Shown in pieces: positions 25,853 to 34,897 of a stretch of DNA of 48,811 nucleotides; position 1 is the first letter of the stretch, and every line of letters begins with the position of its first letter. The notes beneath the pieces are model-generated. The model saw nothing but the letters and a program-made list of their open reading frames with translations, did not search any database and was not told the DNA's origin. Position numbers and translations under genes: made by a program. The DNA is from Daejeonella sp. (GTDB lineage: Bacteria > Bacteroidota > Bacteroidia > Sphingobacteriales > Sphingobacteriaceae): NCBI RefSeq assembly GCF_030684675.1, contig NZ_JAUXXZ010000040.1:1-48811 (forward strand). Direction: 5' to 3'.

Positions 25853-26824
25853 TTATTCCTTACCTAGCCTGTAAAATAAGGCGAATGAGCCATATTGATG
25901 AGGTTTTGCACTGCTTTTAATTTCCCTTGATTTGAATATCACAGAGAAGTCGGCTGTCCAACGGTTTTTTGAAAAAACAGCACCCGCTTGCTGGCTGAAC
26001 ACCACAGGTTTAATATCAAATACTGCAGGGCCTTTATCATTTATAAACATACCACCCTGAATTGTTGCATCATAAGCAATATAATGAAGCATAGGTTTTG
26101 CGTAGAAAAAAAACTCCTTTTCAAACTTTGTACTGGAATTATTGGAAATGGTACTTTGTGTGCTTGCAGAGCTATGAAGTGGATTTATCGTCCCAGTACG
26201 GAAAAGTATTCCGGCACCTATTCCGGCAAAAGTATTTCCGACATTGATATAGGAGTTAAGGCTGAAATCTGTTTTTCCGGATTCCAGCCGCTTAATCAGC
26301 TTATTAAATTCTATGGTTGAATTGATCCCGAATTCATTGTTAACCTGCCATTGCCAGCCATTAATTTCATAAAAACCAAATGTGCTGTGAAGCAACTCCT
26401 GAGCTTCTTTCCCTTTTGCTGATGGGCCAATCGTTCCAAGCTGAATACTAAGTTTGAGATTACTTTCTGAATTATAAAGAAAGTTGAGCGCTCCGCCTCC
26501 ATAGAGGTAAGCTGCAAAAGGCCGGTCAATGAAATCGGGATCCAGAATGCTACCTGTTTGAGGATTATAAATTTTTTGTCCGGCTTCAAGTTCCCAAATG
26601 ACTTTATTTAGCTTTGGGTTTTTTAGCGCCGACTGATCAAGCGCGGTTCTGAATTTTAGAAAAAGTCCGTTGGTGTAATATCGGTCCTGACCTTGTGCCA
26701 GATAGGAATCGTTCTCACTTCTAAAACCAAATTCACTTTTATAGGAGCTTTCTTGTGCGTTTGAAATTGCTGCATTGAAAACAAACAATATAGTAATTAA
26801 GAAGACTTTGTGTTTTATTATCAT
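25853..26824 (-). CDS. Lipid A deacylase LpxR family outer-membrane protein (DUF2219)
   Basis: A 323-residue protein with a signal peptide (1-23, ending SNAQ) and a predicted beta-barrel. The N-terminal pattern SENDSYLAQGQDRYYTNGL contains the Asn38/Asp39 pair and the DRYYTNG motif of LpxR. GTIGPSAKGKEAQELLHS supplies the candidate catalytic His146, followed by GWQWQVNNEFGINSTIEF. In Salmonella LpxR removes the 3'-acyloxyacyl group of lipid A in a Ca2+-dependent way; activity in this organism is inferred from family only. It is 98 nt downstream of lon on the same strand. Confidence 0.85.
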   Translation of the reverse strand: MIIKHKVFLITILFVFNAAISNAQESSYKSEFGFRSENDSYLAQGQDRYYTNGLFLKFRTALDQSALKNPKLNKVIWELEAGQKIYNPQTGSILDPDFIDRPFAAYLYGGGALNFLYNSESNLKLSIQLGTIGPSAKGKEAQELLHSTFGFYEINGWQWQVNNEFGINSTIEFNKLIKRLESGKTDFSLNSYINVGNTFAGIGAGILFRTGTINPLHSSASTQSTISNNSSTKFEKEFFFYAKPMLHYIAYDATIQGGMFINDKGPAVFDIKPVVFSQQAGAVFSKNRWTADFSVIFKSREIKSSAKPHQYGSFALFYRLGKE

Positions 26825-26869
26825 GTTTTCTCTAGTTCCGGCACAATTTCAACAAAAGCTCCGAATATG

Positions 26870-26903
26870 CAGGATTAAAACTGTAATTGCAGTTTTAATC
26901 CTG
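26870..26903 (-). terminator. Perfect hairpin between lon and the lpxR-like gene
   Basis: A 14-bp perfect stem (26870-26883 with 26890-26903) with a 6-nt loop lies 19 nt past the lon stop. No T-run follows on the minus strand, so it may be an mRNA-stabilising or partial terminator structure rather than a classical terminator. Confidence 0.5.
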
Positions 26904-26922
26904 TTATGAATGCAAAGATTAT

Positions 26923-29400
26923 TTATTTGGTGTGATTTCCGGCTGTTTCTTTTACAGTCAGGTCAATTGCATCCTTTACCTTATCCTTAAATAAAGCCAG
27001 GTCAATAACTTCTTTCATTTCACTGACATAATGAAATTGCATATCCCTGATATAATCTTCCTTGATCTCCAGAATATCTTTTCTGTTGGATTTAGATAAA
27101 ATTATTTCCTTGATATTGGCTCTTTTTGCAGCCAGGATCTTTTCCTTGATACCACCAACCGGTAATACCTTACCACGAAGTGTGATTTCACCGGTCATAG
27201 CCAGATGAGGTTTAACCTTATGTTGTGTGAATGCTGATGTCAATGCCGTCAGCATAGTAATTCCTGCAGATGGACCGTCTTTTGGTGTAGCACCCGCTGG
27301 AACATGTACATGGACATCCCATTGATCAAATACTCTATGATCAATATTGAATTTTCTGGCATTTGCACGAAGATAGGCCATTGCGATTGTAGCAGATTCT
27401 TTCATTACTTCACCCAGATTTCCTGTGAGTGATAATTTTCCTTTTCCTGGGCTCAGACTTGCTTCAATAAACAAAATATCCCCGCCTACCTGGGTCCATG
27501 CCAGACCCGTTACCACGCCGGCAACTTCGTTGCCTTCGTATAGATCCTTGTCGTAGATCGGGGGCCCAAGAATAGTTTCTACATCAGTTTTACTGACTAC
27601 AGGGTTGTATTCAAGATCCATTGCGATTTTTGTCGCAATTCCACGTACCAATGAACCTATTTTCTTCTCAAGTCCACGAACTCCTGATTCTCTTGTATAA
27701 TCTTCGACTACTTTTTCAAGAACCTGATTTTTAAGACTAATATCTTTCGCTTTTATGCCGTGTTGTTCACGTTGTTTTGGTAAAAGATGCTGTTTAGCAA
27801 TCTCAATTTTTTCTTCTATGGTATAACCGTTCACCTCAATAATTTCCATCCGGTCTAATAATGCCGGTTGAATAGAACTCAGGGAATTCGCAGTTGCAAT
27901 GAACATAACACTTGATAGATCATAATCTACTTCTACATAGTGATCATAGAATGCATTATTCTGCTCAGGGTCAAGTACTTCAAGGAGGGCTGATGATGGA
28001 TCCCCACGAAAATCATTTCCAACTTTATCAATTTCATCAAGTACGAATACAGGGTTTGAACTGCCTGCTTTTTTTATGGATTGGACAATACGACCAGGCA
28101 TCGCACCGATATAGGTTTTACGATGACCCCTGATTTCGGCTTCATCCCTTATCCCACCAAGAGCCATACGTACATATTTTCTGCCCAGAGCCTTCGCAAT
28201 CGATTTACCAAGAGAGGTTTTACCAACTCCCGGAGGGCCTACAAGACAAAGGATTGGAGCCTTCATATTGTGTTTTAATTTAAGAACAGCGAGGTATTCA
28301 ATGATCCGCTGCTTAACTTTATCAAGCCCATAATGATCTTTTTCTAGAATTTTAGAAGCCCGTTTAAGATCAAAATTATCCTTTGTAAAATCATTCCATG
28401 GAAGGTCCAGGAGAAGTTCCAGATAATTAATTTGTATTGAGTAGTCTGCTGCCGCAGGATTCATTCTGGCCAGTTTCTCAACCTCTTTATTGAAATGGGT
28501 TGCTGCTTCTTTACTCCATTTTTTTAGTGCGGCACGATCTCTCAGATTTTCTATCTCCAGATCGGGGGAATTTCCCCCCAATTCTTCCTGAATGGTTTTT
28601 AACTGCTGATTCAGAAAATAATCGCGCTGCTGCTTGTCGAGGTCAACCCGCACTTTCGATTGGATCTGGTTTTTTAGTTCCTGCATCTGCAGTTCCTGGG
28701 TTAAATGCTCCAGAACCATTTTTGCACGGTCATGGAGATTCGCAACTTCCAGCATCTGTTGTTTTGCAGAAACCTCAGCGTTCATATTGGAAGAAATGAA
28801 GTTGATCAGAAATGATGAACTTTCAATGTTTTTTATAGCAATACCAGCTTCACTTGGAATATTTGGAGAAAGCTGGATGATCTGCATGGCCATCTCTTTA
28901 ATAGATGCCATTAGAGCCTTGAATTCTTTGTCAGCTTTAGGGCGGACTTCCTCAAATTTTTGGATACTAGCCTTGATATAAGGATCGCTCTGCACTTCTT
29001 CATTCAGACGAAAGCGCTGTTTACCCTGAATAATCACCGTAGTGTTGCCATCAGGCATCTGAAGCATTTTGATGATAAGTGCAACAGTACCGACCTGATT
29101 TAATTGTTCGAATTCAGGATCCTCAATACCTACATCTTTTTGAGACACGACACCAATTATCCTTTCGCCGCGATAAGCATCTTTGATCAGTTTGATAGAT
29201 TTATCCCTGCCAACCGTGATTGGAATTACAACCCCTGGAAATAATACCGTATTGCGTAAAGGCAGAATCGACAAAATGTCGGGTGTCTCTTCATTGTTCA
29301 TTTCCTCCTCATCTTCCTGTGACATCAGGGGAAAGAACTCGGTATCTTCACTGATTAAAGGCAATGTGCGGTTGAAATCAAAGTTATCGTAGTTACTCAT
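26923..29400 (-). CDS. lon: ATP-dependent protease Lon
   Basis: A cytoplasmic AAA+ serine protease that degrades misfolded and regulatory proteins. At 825 residues it has an acidic N-terminal extension (about 1-40), the LON substrate domain starting at [19 protein letters not shown], Walker [12 protein letters not shown], Walker [13 protein letters not shown], and the protease domain with catalytic Ser711 ([11 protein letters not shown]) and Lys754 ([12 protein letters not shown]). All key residues are present. The start ATG at 29400 follows a roughly 60-nt leader from a sigma-54-like promoter at 29474-29490. Confidence 0.97.
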   Translation of the reverse strand: MSNYDNFDFNRTLPLISEDTEFFPLMSQEDEEEMNNEETPDILSILPLRNTVLFPGVVIPITVGRDKSIKLIKDAYRGERIIGVVSQKDVGIEDPEFEQLNQVGTVALIIKMLQMPDGNTTVIIQGKQRFRLNEEVQSDPYIKASIQKFEEVRPKADKEFKALMASIKEMAMQIIQLSPNIPSEAGIAIKNIESSSFLINFISSNMNAEVSAKQQMLEVANLHDRAKMVLEHLTQELQMQELKNQIQSKVRVDLDKQQRDYFLNQQLKTIQEELGGNSPDLEIENLRDRAALKKWSKEAATHFNKEVEKLARMNPAAADYSIQINYLELLLDLPWNDFTKDNFDLKRASKILEKDHYGLDKVKQRIIEYLAVLKLKHNMKAPILCLVGPPGVGKTSLGKSIAKALGRKYVRMALGGIRDEAEIRGHRKTYIGAMPGRIVQSIKKAGSSNPVFVLDEIDKVGNDFRGDPSSALLEVLDPEQNNAFYDHYVEVDYDLSSVMFIATANSLSSIQPALLDRMEIIEVNGYTIEEKIEIAKQHLLPKQREQHGIKAKDISLKNQVLEKVVEDYTRESGVRGLEKKIGSLVRGIATKIAMDLEYNPVVSKTDVETILGPPIYDKDLYEGNEVAGVVTGLAWTQVGGDILFIEASLSPGKGKLSLTGNLGEVMKESATIAMAYLRANARKFNIDHRVFDQWDVHVHVPAGATPKDGPSAGITMLTALTSAFTQHKVKPHLAMTGEITLRGKVLPVGGIKEKILAAKRANIKEIILSKSNRKDILEIKEDYIRDMQFHYVSEMKEVIDLALFKDKVKDAIDLTVKETAGNHTK

Positions 29401-29473
29401 CTATATCTTAATAACGTCATTATGACAGTTGAATTTTCTCAAAAGCCGATTAAATCAGCCTGAAAACTAAAAG

Positions 29474-29490
29474 TGCAAGGTATGTGCCAA
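29474..29490 (-). promoter_or_regulatory. Sigma-54 (RpoN)-type -24/-12 promoter ahead of lon
   Basis: On the minus strand the sequence TTGGCACATACCTTGCA matches the sigma-54 consensus TTGGCACR-N4-TTGCW at every conserved base, with exactly 10 nt between the GG and GC doublets. It is correctly oriented, about 74 nt from the lon ATG, and no TANNTTTG box is seen in this leader. No rpoN or enhancer-binding-protein gene is in the window. Confidence 0.55.
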
Positions 29491-29574
29491 ATCACTGTAA
29501 TCGTTAAAATAGGCAGATAAAAAGAAATATACGGACAAATGTTCTGACAAAATTTATTTAATTGGCATAGTTTT

Positions 29575-29605
29575 TTTCTATCAAGAAACTAAATTCGTAC
29601 ATTTA
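29575..29605 (+). promoter_or_regulatory. Putative promoter of the small TPR gene
   Basis: TTTC (29575-29578), a 19-nt spacer and TACATTTA (29598-29605) fit the Bacteroidota consensus with one mismatch in each box. A 7-bp inverted repeat ACATTTA/TAAATGT (29599-29618) overlaps the -7 box and could be an operator. Confidence 0.4.
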
Positions 29606-29662
29606 AAATAATAAATGTAAAGGATCGTTATTCCTTACGAATTTAAACTGTCACCAATTAAA

Positions 29663-30277
29663 ATGAGATCATTTTCAGGTTTACTAATTATTCTTTTATC
29701 AGCGAATATTGCTTTCGCTCAGACCGCTTACCACAAAATGGGCCAAAAGGCTCTAATTGACGGGGATTTCAAAGCTGCAGTTTCAAACCTTGAAAAAGCA
29801 CTTGCTAAAGACTCAACTGATGTAAATACCTTGTACATGTTAGGGTATTCTTATTATCATTCTGGAAGGTATAAAGAGTCAGTGAATACCTTCAATAAAG
29901 TAATTGCAATAAAGCCTTCAGATAACAGTGCGTATTATTACAGAGGAAAGGCCAGTAATATTATGGCTAATGATACTAAGGGTATTGCAAATTCAGATAG
30001 AGAGAAATTACTCCTTTCATCTATCAAGGATTTTTCTAAAGCAATTGATCTGAATGCCGATGATGTTAAATTATATCAGAACAGGGCAGTAGCTTACCGG
30101 GATTACGGTGTGCTTAAGGGACAAAAGATCCCTGGCTTGTACGACAAGAACAAAGCAACAGGTTCTTTCAGATCCTGCATTTCAGATTTTGAAAAAGTAT
30201 TGTCAATTACCCCCGACCGCAGAGATATCATTACTCAGTTAGAAGACGCAAAGATTTACCTTCAGAATCTGAAATAA
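29663..30277 (+). CDS. Secreted tetratricopeptide repeat protein
   Basis: A 204-residue protein with a signal peptide (1-19, ending AFAQ). About four TPR units follow, including MGQKALIDGDFKAAVSNLEK, YMLGYSYYHSGRYKESVNTF and YYYRGKASNIMANDTKGIAN; a later unit has YQNRAVAYRDYGVLKGQK. It probably acts as a periplasmic protein-protein adaptor. It is transcribed alone, with a promoter candidate upstream and a strong terminator downstream. No specific partner can be named; it is unrelated in length and arrangement to the 1010-residue TPR protein. Confidence 0.85.
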   Translation: MRSFSGLLIILLSANIAFAQTAYHKMGQKALIDGDFKAAVSNLEKALAKDSTDVNTLYMLGYSYYHSGRYKESVNTFNKVIAIKPSDNSAYYYRGKASNIMANDTKGIANSDREKLLLSSIKDFSKAIDLNADDVKLYQNRAVAYRDYGVLKGQKIPGLYDKNKATGSFRSCISDFEKVLSITPDRRDIITQLEDAKIYLQNLK

Positions 30278-30297
30278 TATTTATCAGAACGTAAAGA

Positions 30298-30329
30298 AAA
30301 ACCCGGCCTTGTCCGGGTTTTCTTTTTTT
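30298..30329 (+). terminator. Rho-independent terminator of the small TPR gene
   Basis: A 9-bp stem AAAACCCGG/CCGGGTTTT (30298-30306 with 30313-30321) with a 6-nt loop is followed by C and seven T. It lies 20 nt after the stop codon. Confidence 0.9.
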
Positions 30330-30370
30330 ATTGAAAAATTAAGGATATTCGGATTACAGAATATTATCAG

Positions 30371-30724
30371 ATGCTTAAATCAATCAGAAAGTTCGAAAAC
30401 CTTCATATAGCCTGTTGGTTGCTTAAAGATACCTGTTGGGTTTTGGATATGCGCGTGTTAGGTGTAATAATGATCTTCCCAACGCTATTTCTGGCTTTTT
30501 TCATCACTTTTAAGTTCAGAAAAATAGTTTCTGAATTCTATCACAATCTGGCGGTGTGTTTTTGGATAATGGCTAATACCATTTGGATGTTGGGAGAGTT
30601 TTATTACGATGATACTTTACGTCCCTTGGCAACCGTATTTTTCATTACAGGGCTCCTTGTATTAATGGTTTATTATGTATTCATTTACAGGAAGTTATCA
30701 GCTTTTCAGGATAGCAGGGAGTAG
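30371..30724 (+). CDS. Small integral membrane protein of unknown function
   Basis: A 117-residue protein with three hydrophobic helices (about 30-49, 60-77 and 85-107). The N-terminus KFENLHIACWLLKDTCWVLD and the stretch NLAVCFWIMANTIWMLGEFY are rich in Trp and Cys and look strongly constrained; similar small proteins occur in Bacteroidota as conserved hypotheticals, as far as I recall. No catalytic motif is visible. It sits after the terminator of the TPR gene and faces the convergent lipoprotein gene, so it should have its own promoter, not identified. Confidence 0.75.
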   Translation: MLKSIRKFENLHIACWLLKDTCWVLDMRVLGVIMIFPTLFLAFFITFKFRKIVSEFYHNLAVCFWIMANTIWMLGEFYYDDTLRPLATVFFITGLLVLMVYYVFIYRKLSAFQDSRE

Positions 30725-30742
30725 GAGTCCTGAAAGTATATT

Positions 30743-31270
30743 TTATTTTAAAACGATCCCACTGATCTGATAAGTGTTATTCCCCAGAAACCGAACGCTC
30801 TGACTTTTATTTATCGTGTAAATAGAATCAGGAATATAAGTCAGTTCTTCTGAAGATTCATAGAGCTTACTACGGGTCAGATTCTTTATTTTGAAAAAAA
30901 CAGCCCGTCCCTGTTGGTCCTTTTTTATTTCGACAGATCTGGTGCGTAGATTCGTATCAATTGCTATGTAGTTGAAATGAAGACTATTTCCGCTAATCTT
31001 ATAACTATCTTTCCAGGCCGGCTTAATTATATCTGAAGCAATGAAAAGAGCAAGTTCATTATCCCAGTCTACAGAAAGATTCTTTTTAATTTCTGCCTGG
31101 TCATTCTGCCTGACACTTTTATTCACAGTTGATTTTTTGCTTGTCAGACGTTTAACTTCAGCTTCAAAAAATCCTTTGATATCAAAAAACACTGTTTTTG
31201 TTTTCATTTCTTCCCGGCTTGAGCAGGAGGAATTGAAAATAAGGAGCAGAATAAATAGTTTGCGGTACAT
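30743..31270 (-). CDS. Putative lipoprotein of unknown function
   Basis: A 175-residue protein starting with a short lipoprotein signal (MYRKLFILLLIFNSSC, Cys16 as the lipidation site). The mature part is basic and polar, with alternating strands near the C-terminus (SLHFNYIAIDTNL, VRFLGNNTYQISGIVLK) suggesting a small beta domain. I do not recognise a named family. The start codon overlaps the gpmI stop (TAATG), so it is translated from the gpmI mRNA. No functional link with glycolysis is apparent. Confidence 0.75.
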   Translation of the reverse strand: MYRKLFILLLIFNSSCSSREEMKTKTVFFDIKGFFEAEVKRLTSKKSTVNKSVRQNDQAEIKKNLSVDWDNELALFIASDIIKPAWKDSYKISGNSLHFNYIAIDTNLRTRSVEIKKDQQGRAVFFKIKNLTRSKLYESSEELTYIPDSIYTINKSQSVRFLGNNTYQISGIVLK

Positions 31271-32793
31271 TAAGAAACCAGTACTTCACCGCTCATTATT
31301 TCCGGTGATTGAATATTCATTAATTTCAGGATTGTAGGCGCTATATCCCCCAGTTTTCCGTCTTTGATATGTTTGTAGTCCTCATCAATCAAGATACATG
31401 GAACAAGGTTTGTAGTATGTGCGGTATTAGGAGAGCCATCCTCATTGATCATGTAATCTGCATTGCCATGATCTGCCAGAATAATGAATGAATAACCGTT
31501 TTTTATTCCGCATTTAACAACTTGCTCCAGACATCGGTCAACTGTTTCAACCGCTTTCACTACTGCACTGAATATGCCAGTATGTCCAACCATATCCGGA
31601 TTAGCAAAATTCAAACAAACGAAATCCGGCCAGCCACTTTCAAGTTCGGGACAAATTGTGCCTGCGATCTGTGCGGCACTCATCTCAGGTTGAAGATCAT
31701 AGGTCGCAACTTTAGGAGAAGGAATCAGAATTCTTCTCTCATTATTAAATTCCCGTTCTCTGCCGCCCGAGAAGAAGAAAGTTACGTGTGGGTATTTTTC
31801 TGTTTCAGCAATCCTGATCTGATTTTTATGATTTTGTTCCAGGACGGCTCCAAGGGTTTGGTTAAGATCATCTTTGGTAAATACTACATGAACATTTTTA
31901 AATGTTTCATCATAAGTGGTCATAGTTACATAGTAGAGATCCAGGGCCTGCATGTTGTATTCAGGAAAGGATTGCTGGGTTAAAGCGCTTGTAATTTCCC
32001 TGCCCCGGTCTGTCCTGAAATTGAAACAGATCACTACATCACCTTGTTCAATTTTGCCAACAGGTATACCATCATTGTCTGTTTTTACGATTGGATCGAT
32101 AAATTCGTCACTAATTCCTGAGTCATATGACTGCTGTATACTTTCTGAAATATTATTGCTTGGTTTACCAGTTCCGTGAACCATAAGGTCATAGGCCAGT
32201 TTAACCCGTTCCCAGCGATTATCCCTGTCCATAGCATAATACCTTCCGATTGCAGAGGCAATTGTTCCAGCAGAATGATCAAGATGTGCATTCAATTCCT
32301 GTATAAACTTTAAGCCAGAAGCCGGATCGGTATCCCGCCCATCCATAAAAGCGTGAATGAATACATTTTTTACCTGATTGGCTTTCGCAGCATCGCATAA
32401 ACCTTTCAAATGATCAATATGAGAATGAACTCCTCCATTGGATAAAAGTCCGATGAAGTGTACATTTTTGTTAGCATTTAATGCATAATTGAATGCTGCC
32501 TTCAGAACCGGGTGATCATTAAGTTCATTGTCTTTAACAGCTTTATTTATACGTCCTAATTCCTGATAGATAACCCTTCCAGCTCCCAGATTCATGTGCC
32601 CAACTTCCGAATTACCCATTTGTCCGGCAGGAAGGCCAACCGCTTCTCCTGAAGCCTGTAATTTAGAGTTTGGGTAGGTCTTAATTAAATGATCGAAAAA
32701 AGGTGTATTAGCTACACTTACTGCATCAGATTTATCATGATTTCCGTAGCCCCAGCCATCGAGAATTAGAAGAATTGCTTTTTTATTTTTCAC
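31270..32793 (-). CDS. gpmI: 2,3-bisphosphoglycerate-independent phosphoglycerate mutase
   Basis: Interconverts 3- and 2-phosphoglycerate using two Mn2+ ions and a phosphoserine intermediate. The alkaline-phosphatase-fold motifs are intact: LLILDGWGYG at the N-terminus, nucleophile Ser63 in QMGNSEVGHMNLGAGR, the inserted domain with HAFMDGRDTDP, and the C-terminal metal site FIILADHGNADYM. At 507 residues it has normal length. The start is GTG at 32793, directly before KNKKAILLILDGWG; no ATG fits better. A TATATTTG box ends 4 nt upstream. Confidence 0.96.
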   Translation of the reverse strand: MKNKKAILLILDGWGYGNHDKSDAVSVANTPFFDHLIKTYPNSKLQASGEAVGLPAGQMGNSEVGHMNLGAGRVIYQELGRINKAVKDNELNDHPVLKAAFNYALNANKNVHFIGLLSNGGVHSHIDHLKGLCDAAKANQVKNVFIHAFMDGRDTDPASGLKFIQELNAHLDHSAGTIASAIGRYYAMDRDNRWERVKLAYDLMVHGTGKPSNNISESIQQSYDSGISDEFIDPIVKTDNDGIPVGKIEQGDVVICFNFRTDRGREITSALTQQSFPEYNMQALDLYYVTMTTYDETFKNVHVVFTKDDLNQTLGAVLEQNHKNQIRIAETEKYPHVTFFFSGGREREFNNERRILIPSPKVATYDLQPEMSAAQIAGTICPELESGWPDFVCLNFANPDMVGHTGIFSAVVKAVETVDRCLEQVVKCGIKNGYSFIILADHGNADYMINEDGSPNTAHTTNLVPCILIDEDYKHIKDGKLGDIAPTILKLMNIQSPEIMSGEVLVS

Positions 32794-32797
32794 AAAA

Positions 32798-32805
32798 CAA
32801 ATATA
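32798..32805 (-). promoter_or_regulatory. Putative gpmI -7 promoter box
   Basis: TATATTTG on the minus strand fits TANNTTTG and ends 4 nt before the GTG start, giving a nearly leaderless transcript. It lies 17 bp from the divergent promoter at 32823-32853, so the two may interfere. Confidence 0.4.
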
Positions 32806-32822
32806 CGCTCAAATTAAATAAA

Positions 32823-32853
32823 TTTGCTTTTTTTGTTTTGTGGCATACTTTTA
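32823..32853 (+). promoter_or_regulatory. Putative promoter of the DUF4783-nadC-plsY-M48 operon
   Basis: TTTG (32823-32826), a 19-nt spacer and TACTTTTA (32846-32853) fit the Bacteroidota consensus with a single mismatch. The -7 box lies 19 nt before the first ATG. Confidence 0.55.
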
Positions 32854-32872
32854 GTACTATTATTTAAAAAAA

Positions 32873-33277
32873 ATGAGAGCCAAAATTCTAATCATCAGTA
32901 TTATTTCTTGTTTTTTTTCATTTACGCCTGCTGAGGTGCAGCAGAAGGATATTTTTGATACGCTTACAGGCTATTTCAAGGATTCAAACAGTAAAGAGAT
33001 TGCAGGGTACTTTGCAAGTGTGATTGAATTGGAGATACTTTCTGAAGAAGGTGAGTACTCAAAAGCACAGGCCGAATTAATTCTTCGCGATTTTTTTTCC
33101 AAGCACACACCAGTTTCAGTAAAAGTTGTTCATAGGCTTAGTTCCAGTTCAAATTATAAATTTGGGGTGCTCTCTTTACAATCCAAGGAGGACAAATTAA
33201 GGGTGTCCATATCCATGGCAAATAATGGCAATAAATTTTTGATCAAAACCATTACGATAGAAAACGATAAAGAATAA
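32873..33277 (+). CDS. DUF4783 domain-containing protein
   Basis: A 134-residue exported protein with an N-terminal hydrophobic signal segment (about 1-18). The mature part (DIFDTLTGYFKDSNSKEIAG onward) has the look of the DUF4783 family, small alpha+beta proteins resembling the NTF2-like fold that are typically encoded beside nadC in Bacteroidota. FKDSNSKEIAGYFA and ILRDFFSKHTP are the family-like stretches. The function is unknown. It is the first gene of a probable four-gene operon and lies 42 nt upstream of nadC. Confidence 0.8.
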   Translation: MRAKILIISIISCFFSFTPAEVQQKDIFDTLTGYFKDSNSKEIAGYFASVIELEILSEEGEYSKAQAELILRDFFSKHTPVSVKVVHRLSSSSNYKFGVLSLQSKEDKLRVSISMANNGNKFLIKTITIENDKE

Positions 33278-33297
33278 GGATTGTAATTAAGTATTTC

Positions 33298-33305
33298 TAT
33301 TTTTG
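33298..33305 (+). promoter_or_regulatory. Possible internal -7 box ahead of nadC
   Basis: TATTTTTG fits TANNTTTG and ends 14 nt before the nadC ATG. No TTTG is found at the right spacing, so internal promoter activity is only possible. Confidence 0.3.
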
Positions 33306-33319
33306 CCTGACCAATTACA

Positions 33320-34174
33320 ATGAATTTAGACAAAGCAATTTTAGAGCCATTCATATCGAATGCTATGGCAGAGGATATTGGCGATGGTGATCATACTTCA
33401 CTTTCAACTATCCCTGAAGGCCAGAGCGGTAAAGCAAAGCTATTGATCAAAGACAAGGGCATTATCGCAGGTATTGATGTTTCCATAGAAATATTTAAGG
33501 CAGTTGATACCAAACTTCTGGTTGATATTCTCATTCAGGATGGTGAAACTGTAAAGCACGGGGATATTGCATTTTATGTGAGCGGGAGTGTTCATTCAAT
33601 CCTCAAAGCCGAACGTTTGGTTTTAAATACTATGCAAAGAATGAGTGGTATTGCCAGCACCACCAATCGGATTGTAAAAATCCTTGAAGGCACCGTGACT
33701 AAAGTGCTGGATACCCGTAAAACTACCCCAGGACTTCGTTATCTCGAAAAATTGGCTGTCAAGATAGGTGGAGGGGTCAATCACAGGTTCGGCCTATATG
33801 ATATGATTCTGATCAAGGATAATCATGTTGATTATGCTGGAGGTATCGGTAATGCCATAAAATCTGCTCAGGATTACTTAAAAGAAAATAAAATTAACAT
33901 CCCGGTTGAAGTGGAGGTGAGAAATCTGGATGAGTTGAAAGAAGTAATGCAGTTTGGTCAAATCGATAGGATCTTACTTGATAACTTTAGTTTCTCCTTA
34001 CTTAAAGAAGCTGTAAATCTGGTGAATGGATCTTACATTACAGAGGCCTCGGGTGGCATCACAGAGGATAATGTTTTAGAGTATGCCAATTGTGGGGTTG
34101 ATTATGTTTCTATGGGTGCATTAACACATTCTGTTAAAAGTCTGGACATGAGCCTGAAAGCAGTCAAACCCTAA
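33320..34174 (+). CDS. nadC: Nicotinate-nucleotide diphosphorylase (carboxylating), quinolinate phosphoribosyltransferase
   Basis: Makes nicotinate mononucleotide from quinolinate and PRPP in de novo NAD synthesis. Family motifs are intact: AEDIGDGDHTSLS at the N-terminus, LNTMQRMSGIAS, LDTRKTTPGLRYLEKLAVKI, GGGVNHRFGLYDMILIKDNH, EVEVRNLDELKE and EASGGIT near the end. The length of 284 residues is normal. nadA and nadB are not in the window. It is followed by plsY after 53 nt. Confidence 0.97.
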   Translation: MNLDKAILEPFISNAMAEDIGDGDHTSLSTIPEGQSGKAKLLIKDKGIIAGIDVSIEIFKAVDTKLLVDILIQDGETVKHGDIAFYVSGSVHSILKAERLVLNTMQRMSGIASTTNRIVKILEGTVTKVLDTRKTTPGLRYLEKLAVKIGGGVNHRFGLYDMILIKDNHVDYAGGIGNAIKSAQDYLKENKINIPVEVEVRNLDELKEVMQFGQIDRILLDNFSFSLLKEAVNLVNGSYITEASGGITEDNVLEYANCGVDYVSMGALTHSVKSLDMSLKAVKP

Positions 34175-34227
34175 ATAAATTTATTTTTTCATTTATAGAC
34201 CTGATTGAATTTGTAATATTGTAAAGA

Positions 34228-34875
34228 ATGATATCGATTTACTCGCTCTCAGCCTTGATTCTTGCATATCTTTTCGGATCAATTCCTACAGCCGTATGGA
34301 TTGGTCAGGCTTTTTATGGAATAGATGTTCGTGAATATGGCAGTGGGAATGCCGGAGCGACCAATACTTTTAGGGTCTTGGGTAAAAAGGCAGGCCTTGC
34401 TGTGATGTTTCTCGATATTTTTAAAGGTTACACAGCAACCAATCTCGCATACCTCATCGGACTTTCGGTTACCGGCCCCCAAAATTCAGTGCAATTTGTG
34501 AATTATCAGCTTGCCCTTGGGGTAACTGCAGTTTTAGGCCACTTATTTCCTGTTTTTGCAGGTTTTCGGGGTGGGAAAGGGGTTGCAACATTATTTGGTA
34601 TGATATTGGCAGTACACTCGGAGGCAGCGATGCTTTGCGTTCTTACCTTTGTTGTATTTTTGCTTATTTTCAAATATGTATCACTGAGTTCCATAATGGC
34701 AGGGTTTTCATTTCCCCTCAGTATTATTTTCATATTTCAATCTCCAATACGTTCTGTCCTGCTTTATGGAATGTGTATTTGTGTGCTGATTTTAGTTACA
34801 CATCAAAAAAATATCGAGCGACTTCTAAAAGGAAAAGAGTCCAGAGTAGATCTGTTTAAAAGAAAAGCTCATTAA
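34228..34875 (+). CDS. plsY: Acyl-phosphate:glycerol-3-phosphate acyltransferase
   Basis: An inner-membrane enzyme that transfers an acyl chain from acyl phosphate to glycerol 3-phosphate, the first step of phospholipid synthesis. Conserved motifs are FGSIPTAVWIGQAFYGIDVREYGSGNAGATN (given here in parts: FGSIPTA and REYGSGNAGATN), then FPVFAGFRGGKGVAT, and a third region near KYVSLSSI. About five to six transmembrane helices fill the 215 residues. The partner plsX is not present. It lies 22 nt before the M48 protease gene. Confidence 0.95.
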   Translation: MISIYSLSALILAYLFGSIPTAVWIGQAFYGIDVREYGSGNAGATNTFRVLGKKAGLAVMFLDIFKGYTATNLAYLIGLSVTGPQNSVQFVNYQLALGVTAVLGHLFPVFAGFRGGKGVATLFGMILAVHSEAAMLCVLTFVVFLLIFKYVSLSSIMAGFSFPLSIIFIFQSPIRSVLLYGMCICVLILVTHQKNIERLLKGKESRVDLFKRKAH

Positions 34876-34897
34876 TCACATTATTTAATTCTTAACC

